A stretch of 41,970 nt of DNA. Origin: Pseudomonas sp. S37. GTDB taxonomy: Bacteria; Pseudomonadota; Gammaproteobacteria; Pseudomonadales; Pseudomonadaceae. The notes below the pieces were generated by a model. The model worked only from the letters and a program-made list of their open reading frames with translations. It had not been told where the DNA came from and searched no databases. Of the stretch, positions 1-7,140 are shown piece by piece. The DNA lies in the NCBI RefSeq assembly GCF_016658545.1, contig NZ_JACVZC010000048.1:1-41970 (forward strand), given 5' to 3'. Numbering within the stretch: the stretch's first letter is position 1; each line of letters opens with the position of its first letter. The position numbers and the translations under genes were made by a program.

Positions 1-80
1 GAGCGGCTTTAGCCGCGAACACCGGCGCAGCCGGTGCCATGCACCGCGTCGGATTCTTCGCGGCTAAAGCCGCTCCCACA
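1..80. repeat. REPIN, GCGGCTTTAGCCGC type, cut by window edge
   Basis: Two inverted REP arms (GAGCGGCTTTAGCCGCGAA and its complement ending GCTCCCACA) surround a loop that holds the smaller hairpin ACCGGCGCAGCCGGT. The window opens inside the left arm, so the usual leading TGTGG is missing. Close relatives with the same loop lie at 24149–24230 and 38025–38109. It sits just past the 3' end of the acetyltransferase gene. Confidence 0.85.
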
Positions 81-89
81 GGTACAGCG

Positions 90-569
90 TCATCCGCGCG
101 CAAACGCCGCCAGCTTCTCCCCATCCAACCGGTATCGCACCCACTCATCCTGCGCCTCGGCCCCAAGCTTCTGATAAAAGCCGATCGCCGGCTCGTTCCA
201 GTCCAGCACGCTCCATTCCAACCGCCCGCAATTGTTCGCCACCGCCTCGCGGGCAATGTGCTGCAGCAACTGCCGGCCAGCGCCGTCACCGCGCTGCTCG
301 GGGGTGACGTACAGGTCTTCCAGGTAAATGCCGTTGCGCCCCAGCCAGGTCGAGTAGCTGTAGAAGTACACGGCAAAGCCGATCGCCCGGCCATCGCGCT
401 CGCAGATCAGGCTGTGCACCGTGCTGCCTGGGTCGAACAGGCTGTGCTCGATGTCGGCAAGGCTGGCAACCACTTCATGGCGGGCGCGTTCGTACTCGGC
501 CAGCTCGGTGATGAAGGCCAGAATCTGCTCGGCATCGTTGCGAACGGCGGGGCGAATGGTGAGGCTCAT
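90..569 (-). CDS. GNAT family N-acetyltransferase (diamine acetyltransferase-like)
   Basis: A 159-residue single-domain GNAT protein. The acetyl-CoA pocket is seen in YLEDLYVTPEQRGDGAGRQL (the Q/R-x-x-G-x-G/A loop), followed by the WNEPAIGFYQKLGAE segment typical of motif B. The combination LEDLYV … WNEPAI.FY…GAE resembles spermidine/spermine and thialysine N-acetyltransferases, so a small amine is a likely substrate, but this is inferred from family likeness only. The start was set at the ATG complementary to 567–569, giving MSLTIRPA; a longer open frame upstream runs through the divergent promoter and is not family-like. It is divergent from a LysE-type exporter, with a shared inverted repeat between them. 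Confidence 0.88.
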   Translation of the reverse strand: MSLTIRPAVRNDAEQILAFITELAEYERARHEVVASLADIEHSLFDPGSTVHSLICERDGRAIGFAVYFYSYSTWLGRNGIYLEDLYVTPEQRGDGAGRQLLQHIAREAVANNCGRLEWSVLDWNEPAIGFYQKLGAEAQDEWVRYRLDGEKLAAFARG

Positions 570-595
570 GGGACGGCTTCCTTGATCCAGGGTAA

Positions 596-639
596 CGGTA
601 CAGTAATGTGTATCTACATAATTTAATAGAACTGTACCG
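596..639. promoter_or_regulatory. Inverted repeat CGGTACAGT…ACTGTACCG in a divergent promoter
   Basis: Perfect 9-base arms at 596–604 and 631–639 flank an AT-rich 26-base core that also contains TGTATCTACA. It lies midway between the acetyltransferase start (569) and the exporter start (693), where a shared operator would be expected. GntR/MocR-type regulators often use such arms; no regulator gene is adjacent, so the binding protein is unknown. Confidence 0.5.
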
Positions 640-692
640 GTCGCAGAAGAGAGCGACTCCGTTAGTGTGACAGCACCTATAAAGAAAGTGGA

Positions 693-1322
693 ATGCCCGC
701 CATGCTTGCCTCTGCCGACCTGCTGACCGCCTTCGTGCTGTTTGCCTTCGTGTCTTCGATCACCCCCGGCCCCAATAACACCATGTTGCTGGCCTCGGGG
801 GTGAACTTCGGCGTGCGCCGCTCTATTCCCCATGCCTTGGGTATCAGCTGCGGTTTCATGGTAATGGTGCTGGCAGTCGGCCTGGGCCTGGGCGAGGTGT
901 TCAAGGCCTGGCCGCCGTTGTATACGGTGCTGCGCTACACCGGTGCGGCTTACCTGCTGTACCTGGCCTGGAAGATTGCCACCTCCGGGCCGGTCGGCAC
1001 GGCTTCTTCCAGTGCGCGCAAGCCGCTGGGCTTCTGGGGCGCGGCGGCGTTCCAGTGGGTCAACCCCAAGGCCTGGGTGATGGCGGTGGGGGCGATTACC
1101 ACCTACACACCGGCACAAGGCTACGTCACCAACGTGATCGTCATTGCGGCCTTGTTCGCCTTGGTCAACCTGCCCAGCGTAGGGGTGTGGGTGATGTTCG
1201 GCAGCGCCTTGCGCAACCTGTTGCAGAACCCGCGCTGGCTGATGCTGTTCAATGTCCTTATGGCCCTGCTGCTGGTGATTTCACTGTACCCGCTGCTGTT
1301 TGTAGAATCGGCGTTTTCCTAG
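693..1322 (+). CDS. LysE/RhtB family amino acid exporter
   Basis: A 209-residue integral membrane protein with about six hydrophobic segments and the LysE/RhtB signature SSITPGPNNTMLLASG near residues 21–36, then FQWVNPKAWVMAVGA in the second half. The family exports amino acids or their analogues from the cytoplasm across the inner membrane; the substrate cannot be told here. Two ATG codons compete: 693 and 702. GTGGA at 688–692 is better spaced for 702 (MLASADLL), so the true protein may be three residues shorter. Divergent from the GNAT gene, which suggests acetylation and export of a related amine or amino acid, an inference from position only. Confidence 0.88.
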   Translation: MPAMLASADLLTAFVLFAFVSSITPGPNNTMLLASGVNFGVRRSIPHALGISCGFMVMVLAVGLGLGEVFKAWPPLYTVLRYTGAAYLLYLAWKIATSGPVGTASSSARKPLGFWGAAAFQWVNPKAWVMAVGAITTYTPAQGYVTNVIVIAALFALVNLPSVGVWVMFGSALRNLLQNPRWLMLFNVLMALLLVISLYPLLFVESAFS

Positions 1323-1343
1323 CTCTGCGAGTACAGCACGCCC

Positions 1344-2213
1344 ATGCAGTTGATTCCCTGGTCCCACGAATGCGCCGAAGGTTTCACTTTGCGTGGCTGG
1401 CGAACCCCGGCCAGTGGCAAGCCGCTGCTGCATTTTCTGCATGGCAACGGCTTCTGCTGCCTGGCCTACCAGCCGTTGCTGATGCGCTTGGGCGAGCATT
1501 TCGACCTGTGGCTTTGTGATGTGCAAGGGCACGGTGACAGTGACCATGGCGGCGAGTTTCGTGGTTGGAACCGTACGGCGGCGCTGGCTGCGGAAGCCTT
1601 TGAAACAGGGCGGGGCGAGTATGCCGACGTTCCGCGGTTTGCTGTAGGGCATAGTTTTGGTGGCGTGCTCACCGGGCTGATATTGGCCAGCAACCCGCAG
1701 TTGTTCGCGCGTGCGGTGCTGCTCGACCCGGTATTGTTCAGCCGGCGCATGCTCGGCGTAATGGGCGCGGCCGCACTGGTCGGCCTGCACCAGCGCCATG
1801 CCCTGGCGCGCAAGGCTGCCAGCCGCCGCAGCCATTGGCCTGACCGCGAGGCGGCGCTGGCTTCGCTGCAAGGCCGAGGCATTTTCAAAGGCTGGACGGA
1901 TGCGGCGCTGCAGGCCTATGTCGAGCATGCCATCGGTGATTGCGGCGAGGCGGTGGTCCTCAAGTGCCGGCCCAGCCGGGAAGTGGAAATCTTCAGCTCG
2001 TTCCCCAAGCGTATGTGGGCCAGCCTGGGCGCAATCAGTACACCGACCCGGGTGCTTTATGGCGAACACACTTACCCCTTCGTGCCACACTCGGTGAACC
2101 GCCTGGTGTCGCTCAACCGCCATGTCAGCGCGCAGCAGGTCGCCGGTGGGCACTGCTTCATGCAGGAAGACCCCGAGCAGTGTGCGCAAGAGGTGATTGC
2201 CTTCCTGCTGTGA
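1344..2213 (+). CDS. alpha/beta hydrolase
   Basis: A 289-residue alpha/beta-hydrolase-fold protein. LHFLHGNGF (about residues 29–37) supplies the HG oxyanion region. VGHSFGG (101–107) is the nucleophile elbow with Ser104, and AGGHCF places the catalytic His at 270. The acid residue is less clear; D or E near VLYGEHTYP (238–245) is a candidate. No signal peptide, so it is probably a cytoplasmic esterase or lipase-like enzyme of unknown substrate. It starts 21 bases after the exporter gene on the same strand, so the two may be cotranscribed, although no strong Shine-Dalgarno is visible before the ATG. Confidence 0.85.
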   Translation: MQLIPWSHECAEGFTLRGWRTPASGKPLLHFLHGNGFCCLAYQPLLMRLGEHFDLWLCDVQGHGDSDHGGEFRGWNRTAALAAEAFETGRGEYADVPRFAVGHSFGGVLTGLILASNPQLFARAVLLDPVLFSRRMLGVMGAAALVGLHQRHALARKAASRRSHWPDREAALASLQGRGIFKGWTDAALQAYVEHAIGDCGEAVVLKCRPSREVEIFSSFPKRMWASLGAISTPTRVLYGEHTYPFVPHSVNRLVSLNRHVSAQQVAGGHCFMQEDPEQCAQEVIAFLL

Positions 2214-2291
2214 GCTGCTGAGGGGTAGTTTTCCAAGCAGTGCACGTGTGCGGGTCGTCAGTACGCTTGGTTTTTTCCCGAGCAGACGCCA

Positions 2292-3266
2292 ATGACCAAC
2301 CACACCGCCCTGGAACCTCCTTATTTACGCAAGCGTTTTGAGTATTCATGCAAGGTCATTGATTCGCTACGCCACGCCATGAAAGAGACTGTTACACCCT
2401 TGGTAGGCCAGTCACCTTTGACTGTCGTTGCTGTCGGGTCTTATGGCCGGCGTGAAGCTTCGTGCGCATCGGACATCGATTTTTTTATTGTCCATGACGG
2501 TTGCCTGCCAGATGAACGGTTGGAGGCGATTCTGAATCAGGTCAACGCTCATATCCGCCCCCTCAGCCAGCGGGGTGAGAGCGACCATGCGAAATTCGGC
2601 AGGGATGCATTCTCGCTGTACTCCGGTTTGAGTAGTCACATGGGGTGGAAGCGTGAAAGCAGTACCGCGCTGACCCGGCGAATGCTGATGCTGCTCGAGG
2701 GCTGTTCACTGCTTGGGGATGCTGCACACGATCACTGGAAAAACGACCTTCTGCGCCGATACGTGCCTGACGAGCAAGGCAATGGGCTGTCGCGATTCAT
2801 GCTCAATGATCTTGTGCGCTACTACCGGACCATGATGGCAAATTTTGAAGAGAAGAAGGCCGAAGGCAAGGCCTGGGGCGTACGTAACATCAAACTGCAG
2901 TTCTCTCGAAAACTGCTTTTCATAGGAGGCATCGTCGTGATCGCCGAGGCCTTTGGCTTACCTGCGCATGCAAAAGTCAGGCGGTTTGAATGCCTGTTGG
3001 CTCAAACGCCTTTGCAACGCCTGGCAACGATTGGCCAGTCCAATGTGCATACTGAACCGCTGTTCGAATGGTATGCCGTATTCCTGAAATTGATTTCTTC
3101 AGCCGAAAGTCGTCAGCACCTGGACCAGTTACCTGCTGCTCATGCATTGGCCGATCCGGTGTATCGCGAGATCAAAGCCATTGGGAACGCTTTTTCTGAA
3201 AAGCTCGAGCAGTGGTTGAGAGCGCAGTATCCGGGGCATCCAATCCTGCATGCGTTGTGTTTTTAA
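2292..3266 (+). CDS. Nucleotidyltransferase-fold protein, GlnD-like N-terminal domain
   Basis: A 324-residue protein. Residues about 44–66 (VAVGSYGRREASCASDIDFF) fit the polymerase-beta nucleotidyltransferase pattern GS/GG-x-GR…D-x-D, closest in style to the uridylyltransferase domain of GlnD/DUF294 proteins. The rest is mainly helical and unassigned, with no HD or ACT domain, so it is not GlnD itself. The ribosome site is weak. The gene is visibly AT-richer than its neighbours (for instance a run of seven T at the DxD motif), which may mark acquisition by transfer. The substrate, either a protein or a small molecule, is unknown. Confidence 0.7.
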   Translation: MTNHTALEPPYLRKRFEYSCKVIDSLRHAMKETVTPLVGQSPLTVVAVGSYGRREASCASDIDFFIVHDGCLPDERLEAILNQVNAHIRPLSQRGESDHAKFGRDAFSLYSGLSSHMGWKRESSTALTRRMLMLLEGCSLLGDAAHDHWKNDLLRRYVPDEQGNGLSRFMLNDLVRYYRTMMANFEEKKAEGKAWGVRNIKLQFSRKLLFIGGIVVIAEAFGLPAHAKVRRFECLLAQTPLQRLATIGQSNVHTEPLFEWYAVFLKLISSAESRQHLDQLPAAHALADPVYREIKAIGNAFSEKLEQWLRAQYPGHPILHALCF

Positions 3267-3342
3267 CTGGCAGGCATTGTTCCGTTGGTGGAACGATTAG
3301 TGCTGTTTTTCCTGTCTACAGAGTTATTGTTGTCACTGATAA

Positions 3343-3355
3343 GGTTACCCTAACC
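3343..3355. promoter_or_regulatory. Small palindrome GGTTA-CCC-TAACC before the pirin gene
   Basis: Five-base arms around CCC, 17 bases upstream of the pirin ATG. Read on the other strand it contains TAGGGTAACC, a 10-mer also present upstream of the LysR gene at 31547–32398. It may be an operator; this is weak evidence. Confidence 0.25.
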
Positions 3356-3372
3356 GAGAGAGGAGCCTTCTC

Positions 3373-4239
3373 ATGAAAAACATTCTGGGTATCCACCGCA
3401 GCCCTCACGCCCATTGGGTGGGTGATGGTTTCCCGGTGCGCAGCCTGTTCACCTACGACAACCTGGCCAGCCGCATCAGCCCGTTCCTGTTGCTGGACTA
3501 TGCTGGCCCGCATGATTTCACCCCGACCAATGCGCGGCGTGGCGTTGGCCAGCACCCGCACCGTGGTTTCGAGACGGTGACCATCGTCTACCAGGGCGAA
3601 CTGGAGCACCGCGATTCCACCGGCGCGGGTGGCTTGATCGGCCCCGGTGACGTGCAGTGGATGACCGCTGCCAACGGCATTATCCATGAAGAGTTCCATG
3701 CCCCAGCCTTTGCCCGCAGCGGCGGTACGCTGGAGATGGTGCAACTGTGGGTCAACCTGCCGGCGCGAGACAAGCGCGCAGCGGCCGGCTACCAGACGTT
3801 GCTGGCCAACGACATCCCGGTGGTGGCGCTGGATGCTGATGCCGGTAGCTTGCGAGTGATTGCCGGTGACTACCGTGGCCATCAGGGGCCGGCACGTACC
3901 TTTACCGCGATGGATGTCTGGGACCTGCGGCTGAACGCTGGCGCCAGCTTGCAACTGCCGGTGGCTGCCGGGCGCAATGCGGCGCTGGTGGTGCTGCGCG
4001 GTAATGTGCGGGTCAACGGCGAGCGCGAAGCCGGGCCGGCCAGCCTGGTGCTGCTTGACCGGGCGGGTGAAGGCGTCAGCGTGGAGGCGCTGGACGGTGC
4101 CAGCGTGCTGTTGCTCAGCGGTGAGCCGATCGATGAACCGATCGTTGGCTATGGCCCGTTCGTGATGAACAGCCAGGCGGAAATTGCCGAGTCGTTCGAC
4201 GATTTCCATGCCGGGCGGTTCGGGCAGATGCAGGGCTGA
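3373..4239 (+). CDS. Pirin family protein (quercetin 2,3-dioxygenase-like)
   Basis: A 288-residue bicupin of the pirin family. The metal ligands of the N-terminal cupin are all present: His61 and His63 in GQHPHRGFETV, then His105 and Glu107 in NGIIHEEF. Bacterial pirins bind one non-haem metal; some open quercetin, others act as redox-linked modulators of proteins such as pyruvate dehydrogenase. The sequence does not decide between these. A good Shine-Dalgarno, GAGAGGAG, precedes the ATG. It stands alone, with a hairpin terminator just downstream. Confidence 0.92.
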   Translation: MKNILGIHRSPHAHWVGDGFPVRSLFTYDNLASRISPFLLLDYAGPHDFTPTNARRGVGQHPHRGFETVTIVYQGELEHRDSTGAGGLIGPGDVQWMTAANGIIHEEFHAPAFARSGGTLEMVQLWVNLPARDKRAAAGYQTLLANDIPVVALDADAGSLRVIAGDYRGHQGPARTFTAMDVWDLRLNAGASLQLPVAAGRNAALVVLRGNVRVNGEREAGPASLVLLDRAGEGVSVEALDGASVLLLSGEPIDEPIVGYGPFVMNSQAEIAESFDDFHAGRFGQMQG

Positions 4240-4242
4240 AAA

Positions 4243-4293
4243 AGCCGGGGCTGCTTTGCATCGCGATTGGGGCGCAAAGCGCCCCCAGCTTTT
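4243..4293 (+). terminator. Hairpin terminator after the pirin gene, with a degenerate REP look
   Basis: GGGGCGC-AAA-GCGCCCC (4269–4285) is a perfect 7-bp stem followed shortly by TTTT (4290–4293). The preceding GGGGCTGCTTTGCA…ATCGCGA resembles one arm of the GGGCTG-type REP found intact at 25795–25908, so an old REP may serve as the terminator. Confidence 0.5.
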
Positions 4294-4309
4294 CTGGCAT
4301 TATTTACCT

Positions 4310-5236
4310 ATGCCCAAACTCTCAACCCTGCACGCCGTGCGCCGATCATTCTCCAACCCCAGCCACCACACCCTGTGGCTGCGCTATCGCGCCCCTTATC
4401 ACTGGCCCTCGACCCTGGCCTTCCTCGCCGCCCGCTGCATCCCCGGCATCGAAACCTTTGAAAACGGCACTTACCACCGCACCCTGACCGTCGCTGGCCA
4501 CCACGCAATCTTGCGCGCTAGTCCAATGCACAACCAGCTGCGCGTGCACCTCGAAGGCATTCCTTCTTCGGCGCTTCCCGGCCTGATTGCCCGGCTGAGG
4601 CGGGTCTTCGACCTCGACGCCAACCCCGCGCTGATCAGTGCCGGGTTGTCCCAGGACCCCTTGATGGCAAGCTTGCTCGAACAGCGCCCAGGCCTGCGCG
4701 TACCCCAAGGCTGGGACGCCTGCGAACAAGCCATGCGCACCGTGCTGGGCCAGCAGATCAGCGTGGCGGGGGCCATGACCCTGGCCGGTCGCCTGGTGCA
4801 GCGCCATGGCGAACCGCTGCGTTTGCCTGCTCCAGGCCTGACCCACGTGTTCCCGCAACTGACCACCCTGGCCGGCGCGCAATTCGAGAACATGGGCATG
4901 CCCAAGGCGCGCGCCGCCACCCTCGGCACCATGGCCAATGCCTTGCTTGCCGAGCCTGAGCTGCTGCGCCCTGGGCAAGAACTGGACCCATTGCTGCGCA
5001 ACCTGTGCCGGGTGAAAGGCATTGGCCCCTGGAGCGCGCATTACCTGGCGCTGCGCCAGGCAGGCGCCACCGATGCCTTGCCGCTGGGCGACGTGGCCCT
5101 GATCAAGGCGTTGCGCCTGCTGGAAGGCGAACAGGCGCAACTGGCCGAACGGGCCCTGGCCTGGCGACCCTGGCGAGCTTACGCGGCGCAGCACCTGTGG
5201 GCGTCACTGGGGCCCGCCGGGACCACTCGTCGTTAA
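4310..5236 (+). CDS. DNA-3-methyladenine glycosylase II, AlkA-like
   Basis: A 308-residue HhH-GPD base-excision enzyme that removes alkylated bases from DNA. An N-terminal AlkA-type domain is followed by EQAMRTVLGQQISVAGAM (about 139–156), the helix-hairpin-helix LCRVKGIGPWSAHYLALR (232–249), and LPLGDVALIKAL with the catalytic Asp near 261, matching the LP-x-D position of E. coli AlkA. The start was chosen at 4310 because an upstream frame begins inside the pirin gene. No Ada-type N-terminal domain is fused. alkB lies 1 kb downstream on the other strand, so two alkylation repair genes are close neighbours. Confidence 0.88.
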   Translation: MPKLSTLHAVRRSFSNPSHHTLWLRYRAPYHWPSTLAFLAARCIPGIETFENGTYHRTLTVAGHHAILRASPMHNQLRVHLEGIPSSALPGLIARLRRVFDLDANPALISAGLSQDPLMASLLEQRPGLRVPQGWDACEQAMRTVLGQQISVAGAMTLAGRLVQRHGEPLRLPAPGLTHVFPQLTTLAGAQFENMGMPKARAATLGTMANALLAEPELLRPGQELDPLLRNLCRVKGIGPWSAHYLALRQAGATDALPLGDVALIKALRLLEGEQAQLAERALAWRPWRAYAAQHLWASLGPAGTTRR

Positions 5237-5422
5237 GTTGGCCATTGCATTCGAACACTTGGCCCAGGCGGGCAATCTTCCACTAAGGTGCTAGAGGATT
5301 CCCCGCATGATCATTGCCCCGGCGCATGGACGCCTGCCCGGGCATGCGCAATATCAATTGGCGCCCCGCCCGACAAAGGCGTACTTCCACACAACAGGCC
5401 ATCCCACAGAGAGGGTCGTACC

Positions 5423-5683
5423 ATGTCGTTGATTGGAGTTTCGATGCTAGAGATGCGGCAGCTGATCGAACAGGCCTGCCTGCCAGATCGCTGTGAAGTC
5501 AGCTGCCCGGACGGCGCCAACCTGACCATCCGCCTGGGTCAGGGCCAGAGTCTCGAAGAGGGCGTGACCCTCAGCGGGGTCCCGCTGCAAAGCCTCAACA
5601 GTTGCCGTGACCTGGTCAACCTGGTGGGGCAGCTGCATACATTACAAGCCCGCCACCCGGCGCCACTCAAGGCCATTGCCTGA
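5423..5683 (+). CDS. DUF1652 family protein
   Basis: An 86-residue protein with the pattern of the Pseudomonas family DUF1652: MLEMRQLIEQACLPDRCEV near the N terminus, a central DGANLTIRLGQGQS strand region, and LNSCRDLVNLVGQLH at the end. The function is unknown. The start at 5423 is preceded by GAGAGGG at a workable distance; a longer frame from 5288 adds unrelated residues. About 186 bases without a gene separate it from alkA, so it probably has its own promoter. Confidence 0.8.
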   Translation: MSLIGVSMLEMRQLIEQACLPDRCEVSCPDGANLTIRLGQGQSLEEGVTLSGVPLQSLNSCRDLVNLVGQLHTLQARHPAPLKAIA

Positions 5684-5699
5684 GTGCGCCACGCCGTGC

Positions 5700-5722
5700 C
5701 CCGGTCAGCCCAGGCTGGCCGG
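5700..5722 (+). terminator. Possible hairpin after the DUF1652 gene
   Basis: CCGGTCAGCC-CA-GGCTGGCCGG forms a 10-bp stem with one G·T pair, 17 bases past the stop codon. It lacks an immediate T run (the first TTTT is about 30 bases on), so termination is uncertain. Confidence 0.3.
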
Positions 5723-5809
5723 GCGCGTTCTCCGCAGGCCGTAGGCCCTTTTGCTAAGGAAACACCCCATGCTTGGCCGGTTCAACCGGGTTGGCTGCCA
5801 TTGATCGGC

Positions 5810-6097
5810 TTACCGCAGCTCCACCAAAAGGTTCAGGCCGCCGTCGCCGCACTTGCCCAGGTCACGAACCACGCCGTGGTAACTGCGCCCGTCCCACATG
5901 AACGCCACGCTATGGGCGCGGTCGACCTTGTCGGGCAATGGTGGGCAGATATGCAGGCGCAGCGCTGGGCGGCCTTGCAGGTTGAGTGGGGCCAACTGGC
6001 ACTGGCACTCGACGCTTTGCGCCACCGGGCCGAACAGGGTGTCGCGTACGTAATCAAGCTGCAGCGAAGCATTGGGCGCGCGGCCGGGCATCTTCAT
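5810..6097 (-). CDS. Hypothetical protein
   Basis: A 95-residue soluble protein that I do not recognise. It has a CQCQLAPLNLQG segment and a FMWDGRSYHGVVRDLGKCGDGGLN segment, no signal peptide and no membrane span. GGAG lies 10 bases before the ATG, which supports this frame over the overlapping 79-residue alternative. It lies downstream of alkB on the same strand but 169 bases away, and it converges on the DUF1652 gene. Confidence 0.55.
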   Translation of the reverse strand: MKMPGRAPNASLQLDYVRDTLFGPVAQSVECQCQLAPLNLQGRPALRLHICPPLPDKVDRAHSVAFMWDGRSYHGVVRDLGKCGDGGLNLLVELR

Positions 6098-6266
6098 CGC
6101 TGCACGGCTCCGTGGCTAAGGCTTTTAGGGCAGGGCGGGTTAGGCATGGCAGGCTCCTGGCAAGGGACGGTGCGACTTATCTTTTGAAGCTTGCCTGACC
6201 AAGATGTTCAACGTGTTTCATGTACGTTCATCAAGAGCGCGCCAGCAGGACGATTGCTGACCGTGC

Positions 6267-6914
6267 TCAAGTGCCTGCCTTGCGCAAGGTCAGGTTGATC
6301 CGTCGTTCACCCAGGCGCGGATGCACGCCGGGCTTGATGGGCTGCACGCCATGGAAGCGCAAGCGGTCTTCGCCACCCCAGACCAGCACATCGCCGTGGC
6401 TGAGCGGAATGCGCCGGGCCTTGTCGGCGCGCTGCAGGCCGCCGAACAGAAATATTGCCGGCAGGCCCAGCGATACCGACACGATCGGCTGGGTGAAGTC
6501 CTGCTCGTCGCGGTCCTGGTGCAGGCTCAGGCGGGTGCCGGGCAGGTAATGGTTGACCAGGCAGGCATCCGGGACGAAGCCGTCGAAACCGGCAATGGCG
6601 GCGGCGCGGGCGGCCAGGGCGAGCAGAACAGGGGGCAGGGCGGGCCAGGGTTGGCCGCTGAGCGGGTCGTTGGGGCTGTAGCGGTAGCCATGTTCGTCGC
6701 TGACCCAGCCCAGTGCACCGCAGTTGCTCAGGCCAACCGCCATGCGCAGGCCACCTGGCGTGTGCATGTGCCGAAACGGCGCAGCGCGCAGCACCAGGCG
6801 CAGGGCGTCGAGCAGCGGTTCGATCTCGGCCAGGGCGAAACCGGGCAACAGCACGGTATGGCTGGCCAGGCGTTGCGGCTGGGGGCCGAACAGGTCGAGG
6901 TCGGACTGGATCAT
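6267..6914 (-). CDS. alkB: Alpha-ketoglutarate-dependent DNA dioxygenase AlkB
   Basis: A 215-residue Fe(II)/2-oxoglutarate dioxygenase that oxidatively removes methyl groups from 1-methyladenine and 3-methylcytosine. It aligns along its whole length with E. coli AlkB (216 residues). The iron ligands are His132 and Asp134 in SLHQDRDEQD and His188 in RFHGVQP. The 2-oxoglutarate arginines fall in RRINLTLR at the C terminus. NCGALGW and PWPALP are further family markers. The start MIQSDLDLFG was chosen because it corresponds to the usual MLDLF start; an upstream frame runs into a REPIN. The Shine-Dalgarno is weak. No Ada gene is adjacent. Confidence 0.95.
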   Translation of the reverse strand: MIQSDLDLFGPQPQRLASHTVLLPGFALAEIEPLLDALRLVLRAAPFRHMHTPGGLRMAVGLSNCGALGWVSDEHGYRYSPNDPLSGQPWPALPPVLLALAARAAAIAGFDGFVPDACLVNHYLPGTRLSLHQDRDEQDFTQPIVSVSLGLPAIFLFGGLQRADKARRIPLSHGDVLVWGGEDRLRFHGVQPIKPGVHPRLGERRINLTLRKAGT

Positions 6915-6969
6915 GGGATAGGTTTCGGGTTGGGTGAACCCATTGTAATGCGCTTGGCAGGTCTGGCCT

Positions 6970-7051
6970 ATTCGCGGGTGAACCCGCTCCCACAGGAGTA
7001 CCACAGGTCCGAAATCCCAGTGTTCACTGTGGGAGCGGGTTTACCCGCGAA
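6970..7051. repeat. REPIN, GCGGGTTTACCCGC type
   Basis: Inverted arms TTCGCGGGTGAACCCGCTCC (6971–6990) and GGGAGCGGGTTTACCCGCGA (7031–7050) face outward around a 33-base loop. This is the arm order opposite to the other REPINs of the window. It lies between the start of alkB and the csgA terminator. Confidence 0.8.
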
Positions 7052-7083
7052 GAGGCCAGAAGAAAAAATGCACACGGCGCAGG

Positions 7084-7126
7084 AAAAAAAGGAACCGCGG
7101 CACCAGGGAGAGGAGCACCGCGGTTC
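7084..7126 (-). terminator. Rho-independent terminator of the curli operon
   Basis: On the minus strand GAACCGCGG … CCGCGGTTC (9-bp perfect stem, plus coordinates 7118–7126 and 7092–7100) is followed by CC and seven T. It lies 14 bases past the csgA stop codon. Confidence 0.88.
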
Positions 7127-7140
7127 AAGGGGGGAGACGC

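Noticed and set aside
5288..5422. N-terminal extension of the DUF1652 protein
   Set aside because: The extra residues do not resemble the family, and a ribosome site lies before the ATG at 5423.
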